Assembly: GCA_013400115.1 (NCBI GenBank)
Contig: VXBP01003402.1
Location: forward strand, 62,001 to 126,000
Origin: Rhinopomastus cyanomelas
Lineage: Eukaryota; Chordata; Aves; Bucerotiformes; Rhinopomastidae
DNA length: 64,000 bases
Direction: 5' to 3'
Part shown: positions 10,943 through 23,180 of the stretch, one piece after another
How positions within the stretch are numbered: position 1 is the first letter of the stretch
Layout of the letters: the number at the start of each line of letters is the position of its first letter
The notes under the pieces: generated by a model
Told to the model about the DNA's origin: nothing
The model's database searches: none
What the model saw: the letters and a program-made list of their open reading frames with translations, nothing else
Program-made: the position numbers and the translations under genes

Positions 10943-12630
10943 TTCCATGGGAGAAAAGAAGCCAAACCCACTGACATCAAGTCTGACTGTGCCATGGGCA
11001 TGTCTGTGCCAGTCAAACCTTTGATGTAGGGTTAGTATCAGCACTGCAGCAGAGAAGGCAGCAGGTGGGTCAAAGGCTTTTTCTTCATGAAAGGTGACTT
11101 TTTGCAGCTGTCAGCTGGCTCCAGGACCAAGAGCTGAGCTCTGGGCCAAATGGAGATGGTTGTCCTCAGCAACCCCTCTCCTGCTGTGTGACAGTGGCCT
11201 TATGTCATTAGAGCATGACTGTCTGCAGAAACACTGAAACAAAATCAAGTGACCCTAGCTTGATGTAGGCAGCACTGGCTCCTGTGTCCTCATGCAGCAG
11301 CTTGTGCTTAGTGCCAGTCACCCAGGTGAGAGAGCTGCGTGGGGTTTAACCACCTGCTCAGGCCTCTGCAAAATGCACAGTGCTATGAGATCTTTTTTGG
11401 GAAACAACTCACTCATGTCACCAGACCTGAGCAGGGTCATCTTCTCTAACAGGAATGCAAGTCTATACCAGGGGAACACAGATACAGACTGCACAACATT
11501 AGATGAGGAATAAGAATCAGAGAAACAATGGGAGAAGGAAGGAGCAGTCCGGGACAGGGAGCAAAATGCTGAGCACGCACTGAGGTGTTTGTGGAGCAGA
11601 TCCTTGGTTCCAGAAACACTTCAGCCCCAGCAGTGAATGGGTGCATGTGCTGCCATTTGGGCTCCCCATGGGTCTGGTGGCTTTCTGAGGAGCAAAGCTG
11701 CTCCAGAGCTTGTGTGGTGCCTGGTGCTTGGCAGGAGGATGGCAGTGCCTGTGCCTGAGCCATGCCACCTCCCTGTGGGCACAGCCCCTGGCAGGCTGCT
11801 GGGACCTCGCCAGAGCCAGGCACTGCTTTGGCTGACACTGCCGCAGGAGAAAGCTCTGTTCCCTGTCAGCCCTTGTTGCTGTGATGCTGGCTCACCTACT
11901 GCTCCCCAACAGGTCATCCTCCCTGGCTCTGTTGGCTGCATTGCCCTTTGCAGCCCGGTGCAATTACTTTACTCTTGCTGGGATTCACATGGTTGCCTAA
12001 ACTGGGTCAGTCTGGCAATTCCAGCTTGTTCCGGGCCCAAAGACCTTTTTCCCTTTGGAAAAAGCTAAGGAATAGCCAGGGCAGCAGCACACATGGACTT
12101 ATGGTGCCAGGGAGCTGCGCCCACACATCATGGCACCAGGGACCTATTTGTGTGGTCACTGGCCACTCCAGGCTGGTTGAGGTAAAGTCCCTTTTCTGTC
12201 AGAGTCACGAACACTGGTTGCTTCTCCTGGGCCAGACGTGGCCACCTGCAGCATCCTCCCAGGGCCAGCATGATCCTCCCTGCCCACTGCTGCTGTGCTG
12301 GCTGGGCTGTGAGAGGGCAACAGCCAGGGAAACATTCACCTAGTGCCCTGCTGGTCCTTCTGGGTCCACACACAGCCCTGGCTAGCACACAGCTAGTCCA
12401 AGCCTTTGGCCAGCAGCAGGCAGAGAATAGCCAGGGCTCTTCCCTGCAACACTTTCACCCAGGCAGCACTGTTCCCTCCCAGAGCCACCAGCTCCTTCCC
12501 CAGTGACCCCAGCTCACTCCCACTGCGGCTGCTGCTGCTCTGGGTGATTAATTCAGTGTGAGTAATTTTGGAGCAGATGATCTCATCCACGTGGTTCTTG
12601 CTATTTCTCCACCAGAGCTGAGGAGAGGAT
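10943..12630. other. intergenic sequence without recognised genes
   Basis: Frames at 11446-12388 are open on both strands over GC-richer sequence and show no domain. I regard them as chance frames. Confidence 0.45.
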
Positions 12631-12695
12631 AGGAGAGGAGAGGAGAGGGAAAGGAGAGGAGGGGAGAGGGAGAGGAAGAGGAGAGGGAGAGGGAG
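12631..12695 (+). repeat. 65-base uninterrupted purine (GA) tract
   Basis: Only A and G occur from 12631 to 12695, mostly as AGGAG and AGGGAG units with local mirror symmetry. Such tracts can adopt intramolecular triplex (H-DNA) structures and are prone to length change. The tract also creates the low-complexity Leu/Ser/Pro segment of the antisense frame, which is therefore not a gene. Confidence 0.9.
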
Positions 12696-13870
12696 CAGAA
12701 CAAGATGTCTCTCAAGCCATCCTTTGGTGCATGGAAGCCCACTGGGAAGCCCAGCACCACCCTGCAGACCACTTAGTGCTACAGGCAGAGCAGAAGGAAA
12801 TTTGCTGGCAAATCGGTTTCTCTCAATAGAGGGCGATTTAATAATTGAGGCTGATAAGAGCTCAATTATGGCTTTGCAATGAGGCCAGTGCTTGGGGCAG
12901 CAAGTGACTGCCATGGCCAAGCTGCAGTCCTGCTTGCTGGGCTCCTTAGGGGCTAAGGAGGGCCCCCGGTAAGAGATCAGGCACTGCAAAACTGGGCCAT
13001 CAGTAGCTGCCAAGTTCTGCCTCTATTAGGGTCAGGGAGGTTTTGTGAGAGGCTGCAGAGACTTGCCTACTCATCAGTAGGAAAATCCAGTGGATTTAGC
13101 ACTGTCCAACTGTCTGCTGAGAGAGTCAGGGATGTTAAACAAATGTGTGCATCTGTGTTGGAGAGACAGGACCGCTGTGGGTCCCTGAGTGATGGGACAG
13201 CAGATAGCCAAGAAAGCGAGGGCAGCAGCACTGCCCGGTCCCAGGCTGCCCCATGAGGAAACTGGAACAAGCCCTATGAAATGGAATGAGATTAACAAAG
13301 CAATGGAATTATTTTAAGCTAATAAATTACCCAGTCCAGAAGGCTCCCACTATGAATACTATTAAAGATAAAAACTCAGGGTAAATTAGGAGATTTGAGG
13401 CTAATGTTCTTAATTCGAGAGCAGAAGATGCTCTGTGGGGTGAGTGGCAGCACCCTGGTCCCTGGCTGCCTCTAGGGAAGAGACTTGGTGCCTCCTTGCA
13501 ACCCTGTAGTGAGGAGTATGTGGTCCTTCTCACCCAACCTCTGGAAACCCATGCTGGCCCCTCTTTTTGCCTCTTAGCATAACCAGGCTTGGAGCCATGG
13601 AGATATCTTCCTGCCCACATGTGCTCCTGCAAACCCCAATTTCCTGAGATCCATTTGCAGAGTTATTTCCCATTCCCATGGGCATGGTCTGAGCCCCAGA
13701 CACCTCTGTGCTGGCCCCTTCCTGCTGTCTGTGGGAGCCCTCACCAAGACTCTACTAAAGAGACAAGCAACACAAGTTTGTGCTGGAGTTTTGGTGCAGA
13801 ACCAAGCTGTCAGCAGCAGCGAGATCCAAGCCCTGTCAAGGGCTGAGCTGCAGCCCCAGACGAAGAGAAG
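12696..13870. other. intergenic sequence with an enhancer-like AT-rich block
   Basis: Around 12820-12880 and 13270-13400 the sequence becomes rich in TAAT, AATTA and AACAAAG-type words and looks like conserved non-coding DNA. No coding signal is seen. Confidence 0.4.
12842..12868. promoter_or_regulatory. inverted homeodomain-type sites around a GATA core
   Basis: TAATTGAG (12842-12849) and its exact complement CTCAATTA (12861-12868) flank an 11-base spacer that contains GATAA. TAATTG/CAATTA are homeodomain-type cores and GATAA is a GATA-factor core. Enhancer function is inferred from the arrangement only. Confidence 0.3.
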
Positions 13871-13955
13871 CTCATAGAATCATAAAGGATTGGAAGGGAC
13901 CTCGAAAGATCATCTAGTCCAATCCCCCTGCCATAGCAGGATCACCTAGACCAAT
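13871..13955 (-). mobile_element. CR1 LINE 3' tip, minus strand
   Basis: TCATAGAATCATAAAGG is followed by ATTGGAAGGGACCTCGAAAG and ATCATCTAGTCCAATCC. It is the same 3' subfamily as the long copy at 47751 and the tip at 45465. Only the last 85 or so bases of the element are present. Confidence 0.88.
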
Positions 13956-16900
13956 GCAGCCCTCTCCACAAATCCAAGGAGAAAGATAAGCAAATACTGT
14001 GGGAGAAGAACTAGGACGTGGCAGCTATGGTACATTACTGCCTCAGTTCTTTGAGCAAGTTCTCTTCAAGGAGTGGGAGGGCTGACTGAAATTTGTTGGC
14101 TGAGCTGACAGAACTGAAGGTGAGGAACAGAATCAGGAAAGGGCAAATAACAAGATCAAGTAATGGACGCTGAAGCTTTTTTCTAGCTTTAAGAACTAAT
14201 GAGTTCTCCAGGTGGATAGGGGTAGTAGCGACATAGTACAAAGAATCAGATGTCTGAAGAACTTGTTCTGGAGGTGGAATTACAGATAGAGTGATGACCT
14301 GTAAACACATCAAGGTCCTTCCAACAAGTTTGCCAAACCCTTTTACATCAAAAAGATGTAAAAATAGTCAAACACCTCAAATTTTGAGCATTAATAATGA
14401 TAACTTAGAGGTTTGAAAGTATTTAGAGATGGGAAGTGCTTGTAGTTCTGCTAAAGGAAGATGAGTCTAGAGTAGAAAGTAGAAATTTCTTTTTAGCAGG
14501 GGGCTGCATCTGAAGGCTACCTGCAACCCCCAGATACTCTTTATTCCTCCCTCGCTCTGGGACATGGCTGCCACAGGCAAGAAGTCAGATGCTGCTGCAG
14601 AGCTGGGGGGAGCAGGGAGCACTAACTTGGCTCAAAGTGCCTGGGATGTCGGTGACATGCAGAGGAGTGCCAGCCTGGACAGCGACATGAGCTTGCCATC
14701 AGCCAGAGCAGTTCAGGGCAGGGAAGCAGAGTAGGCAGGACCTAGGCCATGCTTAGAGGCACAGAATTTCCTACCCATTGCAGGGTGTGGCTAAGGACAG
14801 ACATATAAAGCTCAGCCTTACCCCAGCAGGGAGAGGGAGAAACCATGGCAGGGAGAAAAGAGCTGGTTCTGTGCTGCCTGCAGTGACTGGGGCACTAGAT
14901 GAGTGGCATGTTTAGCTTTTGAATTACCCTGATGAGATGTATAAGCTTGTTATTTGTTTTAATTAATGTGAAGGAAGCTGTCAGGGTGCCAGAAAGTGGC
15001 AAGAGAGGAGGATCAAGGAGGGGAGATGGGGACATTTGGAATTGAAGCATCCTATTAATATCCCTGCTGTCGTATGAAAGGTCATAAATGAACCAAAGAA
15101 AAATGAGTGGGCAGGGAAATAAGATAACCAAACACCCTGCTTCCCATCACCCACGTTGCCACCAGAATTCTTTCCAAGCTGTGCTGCCCCTTGTCCCATG
15201 CCTTTCCCTGCTGTTTTGATTCTGGTGGGGAGCAGGCACACTCCCCTCCATTCTGGACCAGGTGGGAGGGTTTCTGCTGCCATCCACCTTCTCCTGCCTT
15301 TGCCCCAGGGCCTCAGCTGGCCACAAGCTGCACCTATCTGGAGAGCAGCAAGCCTTGGCCTCTGCTGCAAGTCTTCTGCGCAAGGCATAACAACCCCAGC
15401 CTTGAGTGGCGTTAGTGCAGCAACAGGCAGTAAAACCTGTGAAAACCCAGCGTGTTTATTTCATGTCTCCTGCTCTTCGGGAGGTTAATGTGAGCAGTGT
15501 GTCCTCCCAGCCCTGCGCTTGCCCAGGAATTGATTTGCCACGCTTGAGATGGAAGAAAACAAAGATTAAATTTAAGCTATTTGTTCAGTATCTCTGTTAT
15601 GCAATTGGACATCGTAGATTAGGGAAGGTGACCTGCTGTAGCACGGGGGGATTTGCTGACATGTTCAAGCAAATATTACACTTCCTGACATTCAGCACAG
15701 CTCGGGATGGAGGAGAAAAGGTGCCAGCCTACCCATGCACATACCTAAGCACTGCTGATCTGTCTTTCCCCAGAACCTCAGCCCCAGGACCAACAAAGCC
15801 TTGTTTTCTCCAGCAAGAGGAAAAAGAAAGATGAATGTGTGAGGAAGGGAGAAAGGAAAATCTGCAAGATCTCTGCCACTGGCTCATCATGGCCAGACTC
15901 AGGAGATAGAGGGGTTTATTCTGGTGACCACCTCCCACACTCCTGGGTCCTGAGAGCTTTGTGGTTCATGGCTTCAGGCTCATTTGCTGCCCAGGAGCTG
16001 CCCAGGGCCAGAGCTAATTCCAATGGCTGTGGCGGTGGGCAGAGGACACAAGATCAGAAGGTGTACTTGCTCAGGAGGCCGTTAAAGGACCAGAAATGAC
16101 AAATGGAAATCTGTGTGCAGAAAAAAGGGGATGAAGCTGGACCAGGACTGGTGTTTGCATTACAAACTGTCACTGCCTCTGTTTGTGAAAAGGCTTCTGA
16201 CCGACTGCAGTGTGTCAGAGCTCTGCACGGCCAGGAGCAGAGTGACAGCTTGCCAGCAGCAACAATGCATTGGCTACCTCTGGGCAACTCTGAGATCTCC
16301 CCCTCCTCCTCACCTAGGGCTCCGAGCAATCAAACTGGCCCAGCACCAGTCTGCTTACTGCCCATGGAACCTCTGACTGGTGGAGAAAGGCAAAGATGAC
16401 TTTGTGTTTGCTGGATGCCACCTGGCTCTGGAGCTCTTGTACCCCGTGGGTATCCTGACTCAGACAGGGCAAAGTGCCCAGAGCTACCTCCCTCTGCTGC
16501 AGCCCTGACCCCCAACTGGGTCTTGGCAGCAGTTCTCTGGGTCTGCAGCCTGGGAGTGCAGTGGTGGAGGGGAACAGCGTAACAGAGCAGACTCCAGCCC
16601 AGCACCTCCCAGGTGCAATGAAAAGCCCTTGCACTCCTCCAACCCTCCTCATCTGGTGATTTTCATGAACAAAGTGCTCCTGAGCCCCTTCTCTGGGTTC
16701 AGAAAACCCATGAATGTGCTAAGTGTCAGACTGCAATGCTAACCTCTTCCTGGGCATTCCTCTCTCCCTGACAGTTTTCGAGTCACTTTTGACACAACCC
16801 AGATGAACCAAGAGCTCTGCCTGAAGCAACCCAAGAAAAGAGCAGGAGAATAAACCAGTTACTGCATGCTCTGACCCTGAAACAGTGGCAGTGGCAAGGC

Positions 16901-19900
16901 CAGGGCAGAGCTGAGGGAAGAGAAGGAGGTTGAGGCAAAGGCAGCACGTGGCTTATGTTTGCTGTCTTGATGTGAGAGCTTGAAAATGGAAATTATTCTC
17001 CAGGAGAGCATCTGTTCCTCAGGCAGGGGCTGTACCACTGCAAGCATCCCCCAGAGATATCACTGGCCCTTCGTGCAAATGAATAAATCAATAAAAGCAG
17101 TGGCTACAGCAAGGGATTTGGCCATCCAGGCTTGGAACCACGAGGATAATTGCTCTGTGGCCATGGCCAGATGGGTTTTCTAAGCTGCAAGATACCTGCT
17201 TACTGCCGTAGTGGTTTAGTCTGTCTGGTTAATGCTATGCTAGCTTGGAAATTATTCATTTGCTTTAGTTTTAAATGATGAATTGTTGCCTGAAATATTA
17301 TCCCTTGTTTACCTCTCCTTGTTCCAGGGATGCTTTTTGCTGCCTTTGCTATCAACTCTGCTTCAGCACTGCAGGAGTGAGGGCAGAGGGAGCAGGAGAT
17401 TTGATAATTCCCAGCCCTGAATGTTAGACTGTTGGTCTTTCCTCCAAGCCATTCCATCCCCTGGAGAAAGCCTGTGTCCACGTCCAGCTCACGGCTTCTC
17501 CAGAACACATTGCAGGGTCTGGCACTGCTGGGATCACAAAGGAGCATGAGAAATACATGACAGCTAGAATGAGAAAGGTTGGGGGAGAAGGACCAACCTC
17601 CATGTCTCAACCCCTTCATCCCTCCACCTCCTGCATCTCATCTCCACTTCCATGAGAGCTTGGGGCTAACCTCTGCTTGTGCAGGAAGGTCTCAACCGAA
17701 AGGGAGAGACACCCAGAGATGGAGTGACAGACACATGAATGCTCCACTCCTGCTTGGATCAGGGAAATTCTGATGAGACTGAGCTAGGCTTGGCTACTGG
17801 GTGCTGAGTGAGAAGAGCTGAGCTTGGGACCCACTGCGAGACCCTATATGGGTGCTCTCTGCTTCCTTCCAGCATGCCAAGCCCCAGCACTACAGGCACC
17901 TGAATGCTCCTAGGGTGAGGCAATCTATTTTCTTCTATTTTTGCTGTGGTCCCTAGAGGAGAAATCTTCCAGCTCGGTTTGCAAGTGTGAGTGATTTCCC
18001 ATACAAAAACCCTTGGGCCATATCTCTCCTAGGAGGGCCCAATATTGTCTCTCTGAGTTTGGCCGTGGCCAGCTGTCCCGTCCGTGCGGGTGTCAACCTG
18101 AGCCAGCTCCTCCATCAACAGAAGCAGTGACCCCCAAGCCTCGAAACCACCAGTGAGATGTTTGCATCATGATCCCAACTCAGAGCAAAGGCCAAAAAAT
18201 AAAACAATGAAAAGTCAGGATGATTTCTTCTGTACTTTGGTTAGAGCTGGGGTGGGAAGTCTGCAGAAGGTCATAGTGACACTAAACAGTATCTTATATT
18301 AAACTCGGCTCAAGTTTTCATGTCTCAGTAAAAGAGCTGGAGCATCTATAACTAGTAGCGGGTTATTTTTGGCATCCCAACCTATTTTGTAGCTCCCAGG
18401 AGAAAAAAACTGCTTCTCTTTGACTTTGCAAAGCCTGGATTTCTTTTTGTGTCTGCAGGATGCTGGGATCTGCATTCAAATTCTTCTGCCACTGCCTGTC
18501 TTAACAAAAACTCCTAGGTCCAGGCAATTACTGTTCTTGCTGGCTTTGTGCAGAGCAAAGAGCCCACAACCTAGATGGGGGCCACATTGTTCAAGCTGCT
18601 GTTCAAAACAACACTGCAAACAGGTGTCACAGCTCTAAGGAGCCTGAAGTCAGCCAAAGTGGTAGTCTGAGTGGTTGTGCCCTTTGCACAGGTCAGTGGG
18701 CGACAGACATTTGATGAGGTCACTTTGACAGTCAGCACCAGGGGCTGGTCCCAGAGTTAGGTGTTTTCCATGAATCCGTCATCAGGCAGGTTGCCATGAC
18801 TCTCTCTGTTCCTCAGCGTGTCCCTTCCCAAGCCCTGGACGCATCGCATTTCTACACTTAAGAGGGCTGTTTGCCAGGTGAGTGCTAGAACTCCAGTTCT
18901 GCAAGGTGCTCTGTGACATCTGGTCTGCCTTCCCTCCAGCTTCTCCCATATGGACAGAGCTGGAAAAGTACTGAAGCCAACACACAAAGCCCTGCCACAA
19001 TCATAGTGCCTCACAAAACTGACTGCACCCCACTGCAATTCTGTTCTGAAAGGAAATAAACTAACAGGGCAGCACCAAAATATTTTGTTGCAGTGTTGTC
19101 AGTAGAAAGAAAACCTTCCTGGAAAGGCTTTTCACTGCTCAGATTAATTCATGAAATAGTGAAAGCAAGCAGAAAGTAAATGCAAACACCAAAGTCTTTT
19201 GGAGATGGATCCAGCTTCCAGATTTTGCTCTGGTTAGCAGCTGAAGGAGGCAGTGGTAGCCAGGGTATCCCAGTCAGTACAGTCTGGTACAGCCCATGGT
19301 GGGACAGCAGAAGAGTGGGGAGGTGAGCCACAGCTGGCTATGATCTACAAAAACCAGGCAAAATCAGAGCAGCCCTGCTATCCTGAGTAGATGCTGCTCA
19401 TCTCATCCAGGACCAGCTTCCATAACAAAGTTGTGCACTTAAGAGAGACAAGGAAGACTGTGCTGTGACAAGAGCAGATGTCTTAGAGGTGTTCAGACAA
19501 CCCCTGTCTCTGCTTAAAACAAAGAGCCAGGCAGGTTCTTTCATTGCATCAATACACGTAACACCCATGGGCCAGGAGTGTCCCACACTGCCCAGGCTAA
19601 GGTCCCATCCCAGCAAGGTGGGGATAACCCAGCTGAGTGCTGCAGCACCCTGCAGCTTTCTCAGCACCTGGGAATGGAAGCAAAGCCCACGAGGCTGGGG
19701 TAGAGCTCACAGCGTGCCCAGGTTTCTGCTGCACAGTTCCTGGTACGAGAGTTGTCAGGGAATTCAGGGCTCTGTGCTTAAGCCTGGTCTTCATTTACCC
19801 AAACATGCTTTCATTTGTCAGTCTTTCACCTTGATTTCAAATGCCTGGGTGTGTGAGGCCACTAACTCTCACTGGTGTCATGGGAAGTGGCCCTGGTAGG

Positions 19901-21030
19901 GAGTAGAGTTCCTGGCACACGGAAACTGGGCAGATGCCTGCAAAGTCATCAGCTCTGAGGGAAGTGTCTATGGAGGAAACAGCTCATCCAGAGTTCATCC
20001 AGAGCTCCAGCTCCGAGTGCCTTTTGCTGTATAAAGCAGGAATAAGCAACTGCTCCAATAAGTAATTTGCCCCAGGGCAGCAGTGCAGCTGCTGGAGAAA
20101 GATCCTCTATGCTCAAGCTTAAAGCAGAGCAGGCATTGGTGCAGGGACATTGCATGGGAACCAGAGCCCTGGGAAAACTGGACATTTCCTGACATTGAGT
20201 GGCATGGGGGACATCTCTGTCAGCGCTGACACACATGATCATGGCACAAGTTTAATTAGGCTCTTTGTTCTGAAAAAAATCAAAGTGGATTTGAGCCACT
20301 GGGTGCCCCACAGTGAGCTGGTCCAACTGCTGAGGAGGATGTCACCAGGAGGATGTTACTAAGACCTTGGGCAGAGGCTGCTGGTTAAATAAAATTCCTC
20401 CCTGCTTTCGCAATGTGAATTTTAGACAGGAGGCAGAGACAGAAACAAATGAAATCTAAAAAAATCCCCAAACCTGAACCTCTAGGATGGGGATTGTACT
20501 GTCCACCCAGTCCTCAATGAATCCACAGAAGAGCTGTTACAACATGTGCTGATGCCAAATCAATGGTAAATACATCCTTCCTTTATTTCTATATCTCCCC
20601 CCGTTTTATTGAAATAAACTAAAAGCAGTTCTTGGACAGTGTAAAACAAGGTATTTATGTCCACAGCCAGCCAGCAGCAGGTTTATTGACCTCTAAGGTG
20701 CATTCAAGCCATATTTTCTTTCATATGACAAGTGTCCTGTTTTATTAAAGTGTTTTTTCAGGAGTCCTGAATCACTGCTGCTACTTCAGTTTGTCAGAAA
20801 GTGAACGGAAGTGATTTCCTCTAGACCCAAGGAAAAGAAACAGAGCACCTCTGTGAAGTGGAGAGCATCAAGCCTTTAATGGTAAGAAGTGCAGGAAGAA
20901 AAGGACAGGTTTTCACACAATAATGGCAAACACTTTAACAGCTGAACTTGAAAGTGTCTTTTTGGCAGCAAGGGTTAAAAAAGTGTGGTAAACTACTGTT
21001 CCAATGTTTTCAAAAGAAGCAGTGACAGTC
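13956..21030. other. about 7 kb of intergenic sequence without recognised genes
   Basis: No CR1 copy, exon or RNA gene was recognised. AT-rich blocks near 14900-15060 and 15530-15700, with TTAATTAATG- and AATTGATTTG-type words, resemble conserved non-coding DNA. A sequence with a TCAGCACCA half-site of the REST motif lies at 18731-18740. All open frames are short and lack family features. Confidence 0.4.
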
Positions 21031-21588
21031 AGTTGAGGGAGTTGATTCTCCCCCTCTACTCTGCACTGGAGTACTCCCCACCTGGAGTACTGTGTGCTGT
21101 TTGGTGTCTCCAACACCAGAAGGACATATCGCTCCTGGAAGTTGTCCAGAGGAGAGCAACTCAAATGATCAGAATGCTGGAGTGCCTCCCCTATGAGGAC
21201 AGGTTGAGCAAGTTGGGGTTGTTCAGCCTGGAGAAGAGGAGGCTCCCAGGTGACCTTCTAGCAGCTTTCCAATATTTGAAGAGGGCTACGAGAAAGCTGG
21301 GGCAGGGCTTTTTGCAGGAGTGCGTAGTGCAAGGACAAGTGTAAAGGATTACAGACTTGAAGAGGGGAGATGGAGGTTGGACATGAGGAACACATTCTTT
21401 CCTGTGAGGATGGGGAGATGCTAGAACAGGTAGCCCAGGGAAGTTGTGGCCGCCTAGTCCCTGGAAGTGTTCAAGGTCAGGTTTGGTGGGGCTCTGAGTA
21501 ACCTAATAAAGATGCCCCTGCCTCTGCAGGGGGGTTGGAACTCAATGATCTTTAAAATCCCTTCCAACCTTGGCCATTCTATGATTCA
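21031..21588 (+). mobile_element. CR1 LINE 3' half, plus strand
   Basis: The frame starting near 21035 reads LRELILPLYSAL, then VVQRRATQMIRMLECLPYEDR and LSKLGLFSLEKRRLPGDLL, which is the C-terminal part of CR1 ORF2. The frame then breaks. The element ends at CCATTCTATGATTCAC. The copy at 37930-38261 on the other strand is the same subfamily (GGAAGGGACCCTGCAGAGGC versus the plus-strand CTGCAGGGGGGTTGGAAC block). Confidence 0.92.
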
Positions 21589-22315
21589 CTGGGTATTTGA
21601 AGGAGTGGGAGCAATACTTTCAAGATTCAAAGCAATTTGGATGGATTTGCAGAATTCTCTTTGGCAAAAAGTGTGAAACCTGAATTGCATCAGGAATGTT
21701 GGTTATGATGCCCTTGAAAATGTTGGAAAAGGTGAATGATTTGATGAATTTGCAAAGGTACAAAAAAGAAATGTTGATATTAAATGTGAAGAGGGGAATT
21801 AAAAATAAGTCTGGTGAGATAAGGCAGGGAGTGATACATGCCAGTACTTGGTGTGAAATGCAGTCTATATAAAAACATGCAAACATCAGCTGGGTTTTTA
21901 CTGGTACTACCAGAACCAGGGTATCTTTATAGATAGATGATAAGAAATGGAGTAGCTCTGAGACTGCTAAAGCAAGCTATGTAAGAAAATATCTCCAAGA
22001 CACCCTTAGAGGGAATGTTACCTCAGGTTTCCTTAATTGTAAACTCACAGAAGGTGAACATCTGTCCCTTACACTGCCCCCAACAGTTTTCTGTACTTGG
22101 GAGACTGGAGAGAGTTGTTACCCCACTTGAACAAGATGTATGATAAGACATTTTGAAAGGCAGAGCACATTAGTTTTTGTTTCAGGATGGGTTATGTCAG
22201 AAGACAGTTGAGAGTCTGCTGGTGAGGACTGCAGCTGGTTATTGAGATCTCTCTTTATTTTTCAGCTGATGCAGTGCTTTAGACTACTATGATAAAACTG
22301 TGTGATCTACATTTA
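21589..22315. other. AT-rich intergenic spacer between two CR1 copies
   Basis: No gene or recognised element. A-rich minus-strand frames here are low complexity. Confidence 0.45.
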
Positions 22316-23180
22316 GTAAATTCACAGATGACACCAAGCTGGGAGCGGGTAGGAAGACGCTGCAGAGAGATCTGGACAGGCTGGGTCAATGGACAGAGGC
22401 CAGCTGGATGAGGTTTAACAAAGGCACGTGTAGGGTCCTACACTTTGGTCACAAGAACCCCCTGCAGCTACAGCCTAGGGGATGAGCGGCTGGAGAGTAG
22501 CCTGGCAGAGAGGGACCTGGGAGTATTGGTTGACAACCAGCTGAAAAGGAGCCAGCATGGTGCCCAGGTGACCCAGAAGACTAATGGCATCCTGGCTGGT
22601 ATCAACAGTACTGTGGCCAGCAGGAACTGGGATGTAATTCTTCCCCTGTACTGGGCACTGGGGAGGCCTCCCCTCAAGTACTGGGGGCAGTTCTGGGCCC
22701 TCCCTTCAAGAAAGGGGTTAAGGGGCTGGAGCAGGTCCAGAGGAACAATGAGGCTGGAGAAGGGACTGGAGGGGAAATCTGATGAGGAGAGGCTGAGAGA
22801 GCTGGGGTTGTTTAGCCTGGAGAGAAGAGACTCAGGGAGGACCTTCTCCCTTTCCAGTTCCCTGAAAGGAGGCTGTAGTCAGGTGGGGGTCGTGTTCTTC
22901 TCCCAGGCAGCCAGTGCCAAGACAAGAGCGCATGGCCTTAAGCTGCTAGGGGAGTGTTAGGTTGGATGTTAGGAAGCCCTTCCTCATGGAAATTGTGATC
23001 AGACCCTGGAATGGACTGCCCAGGGCAGTAGTGGCAGTTCCCCATTCCTGGAGGTGTTTAAGGACAGACTGGCTGTGGCCCTTAGTGCCCTGGTCTGGCT
23101 GATGCGGTCATGGGCTGAGCGGGATGAGGTCAGAGTTCTTTTCTAGCCTCAATAATTCTGTGATTCTCTGATTTTGTGAT
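22316..23180 (+). mobile_element. CR1 LINE 3' half, plus strand
   Basis: It begins inside the reverse-transcriptase domain: the first frame reads KFTDDTKLGAGRKTLQRDLDRL, where the usual FADD catalytic box is FTDD. A frameshift near 22440 moves the reading into the frame of 22445-22960 (LAERDLGVLVD, LERRDSGRTF). The element ends TTCTGTGATTCTCTG. It is a dead copy of the subfamily that includes 2889, 26482 and 54692. Confidence 0.93.

Noticed and set aside
12393..13013. 206-codon minus-strand open frame
   Set aside because: Its middle is a Leu/Ser/Pro low-complexity stretch produced by the purine tract at 12631-12695. There is no domain, and the frame also crosses a probable non-coding regulatory block.
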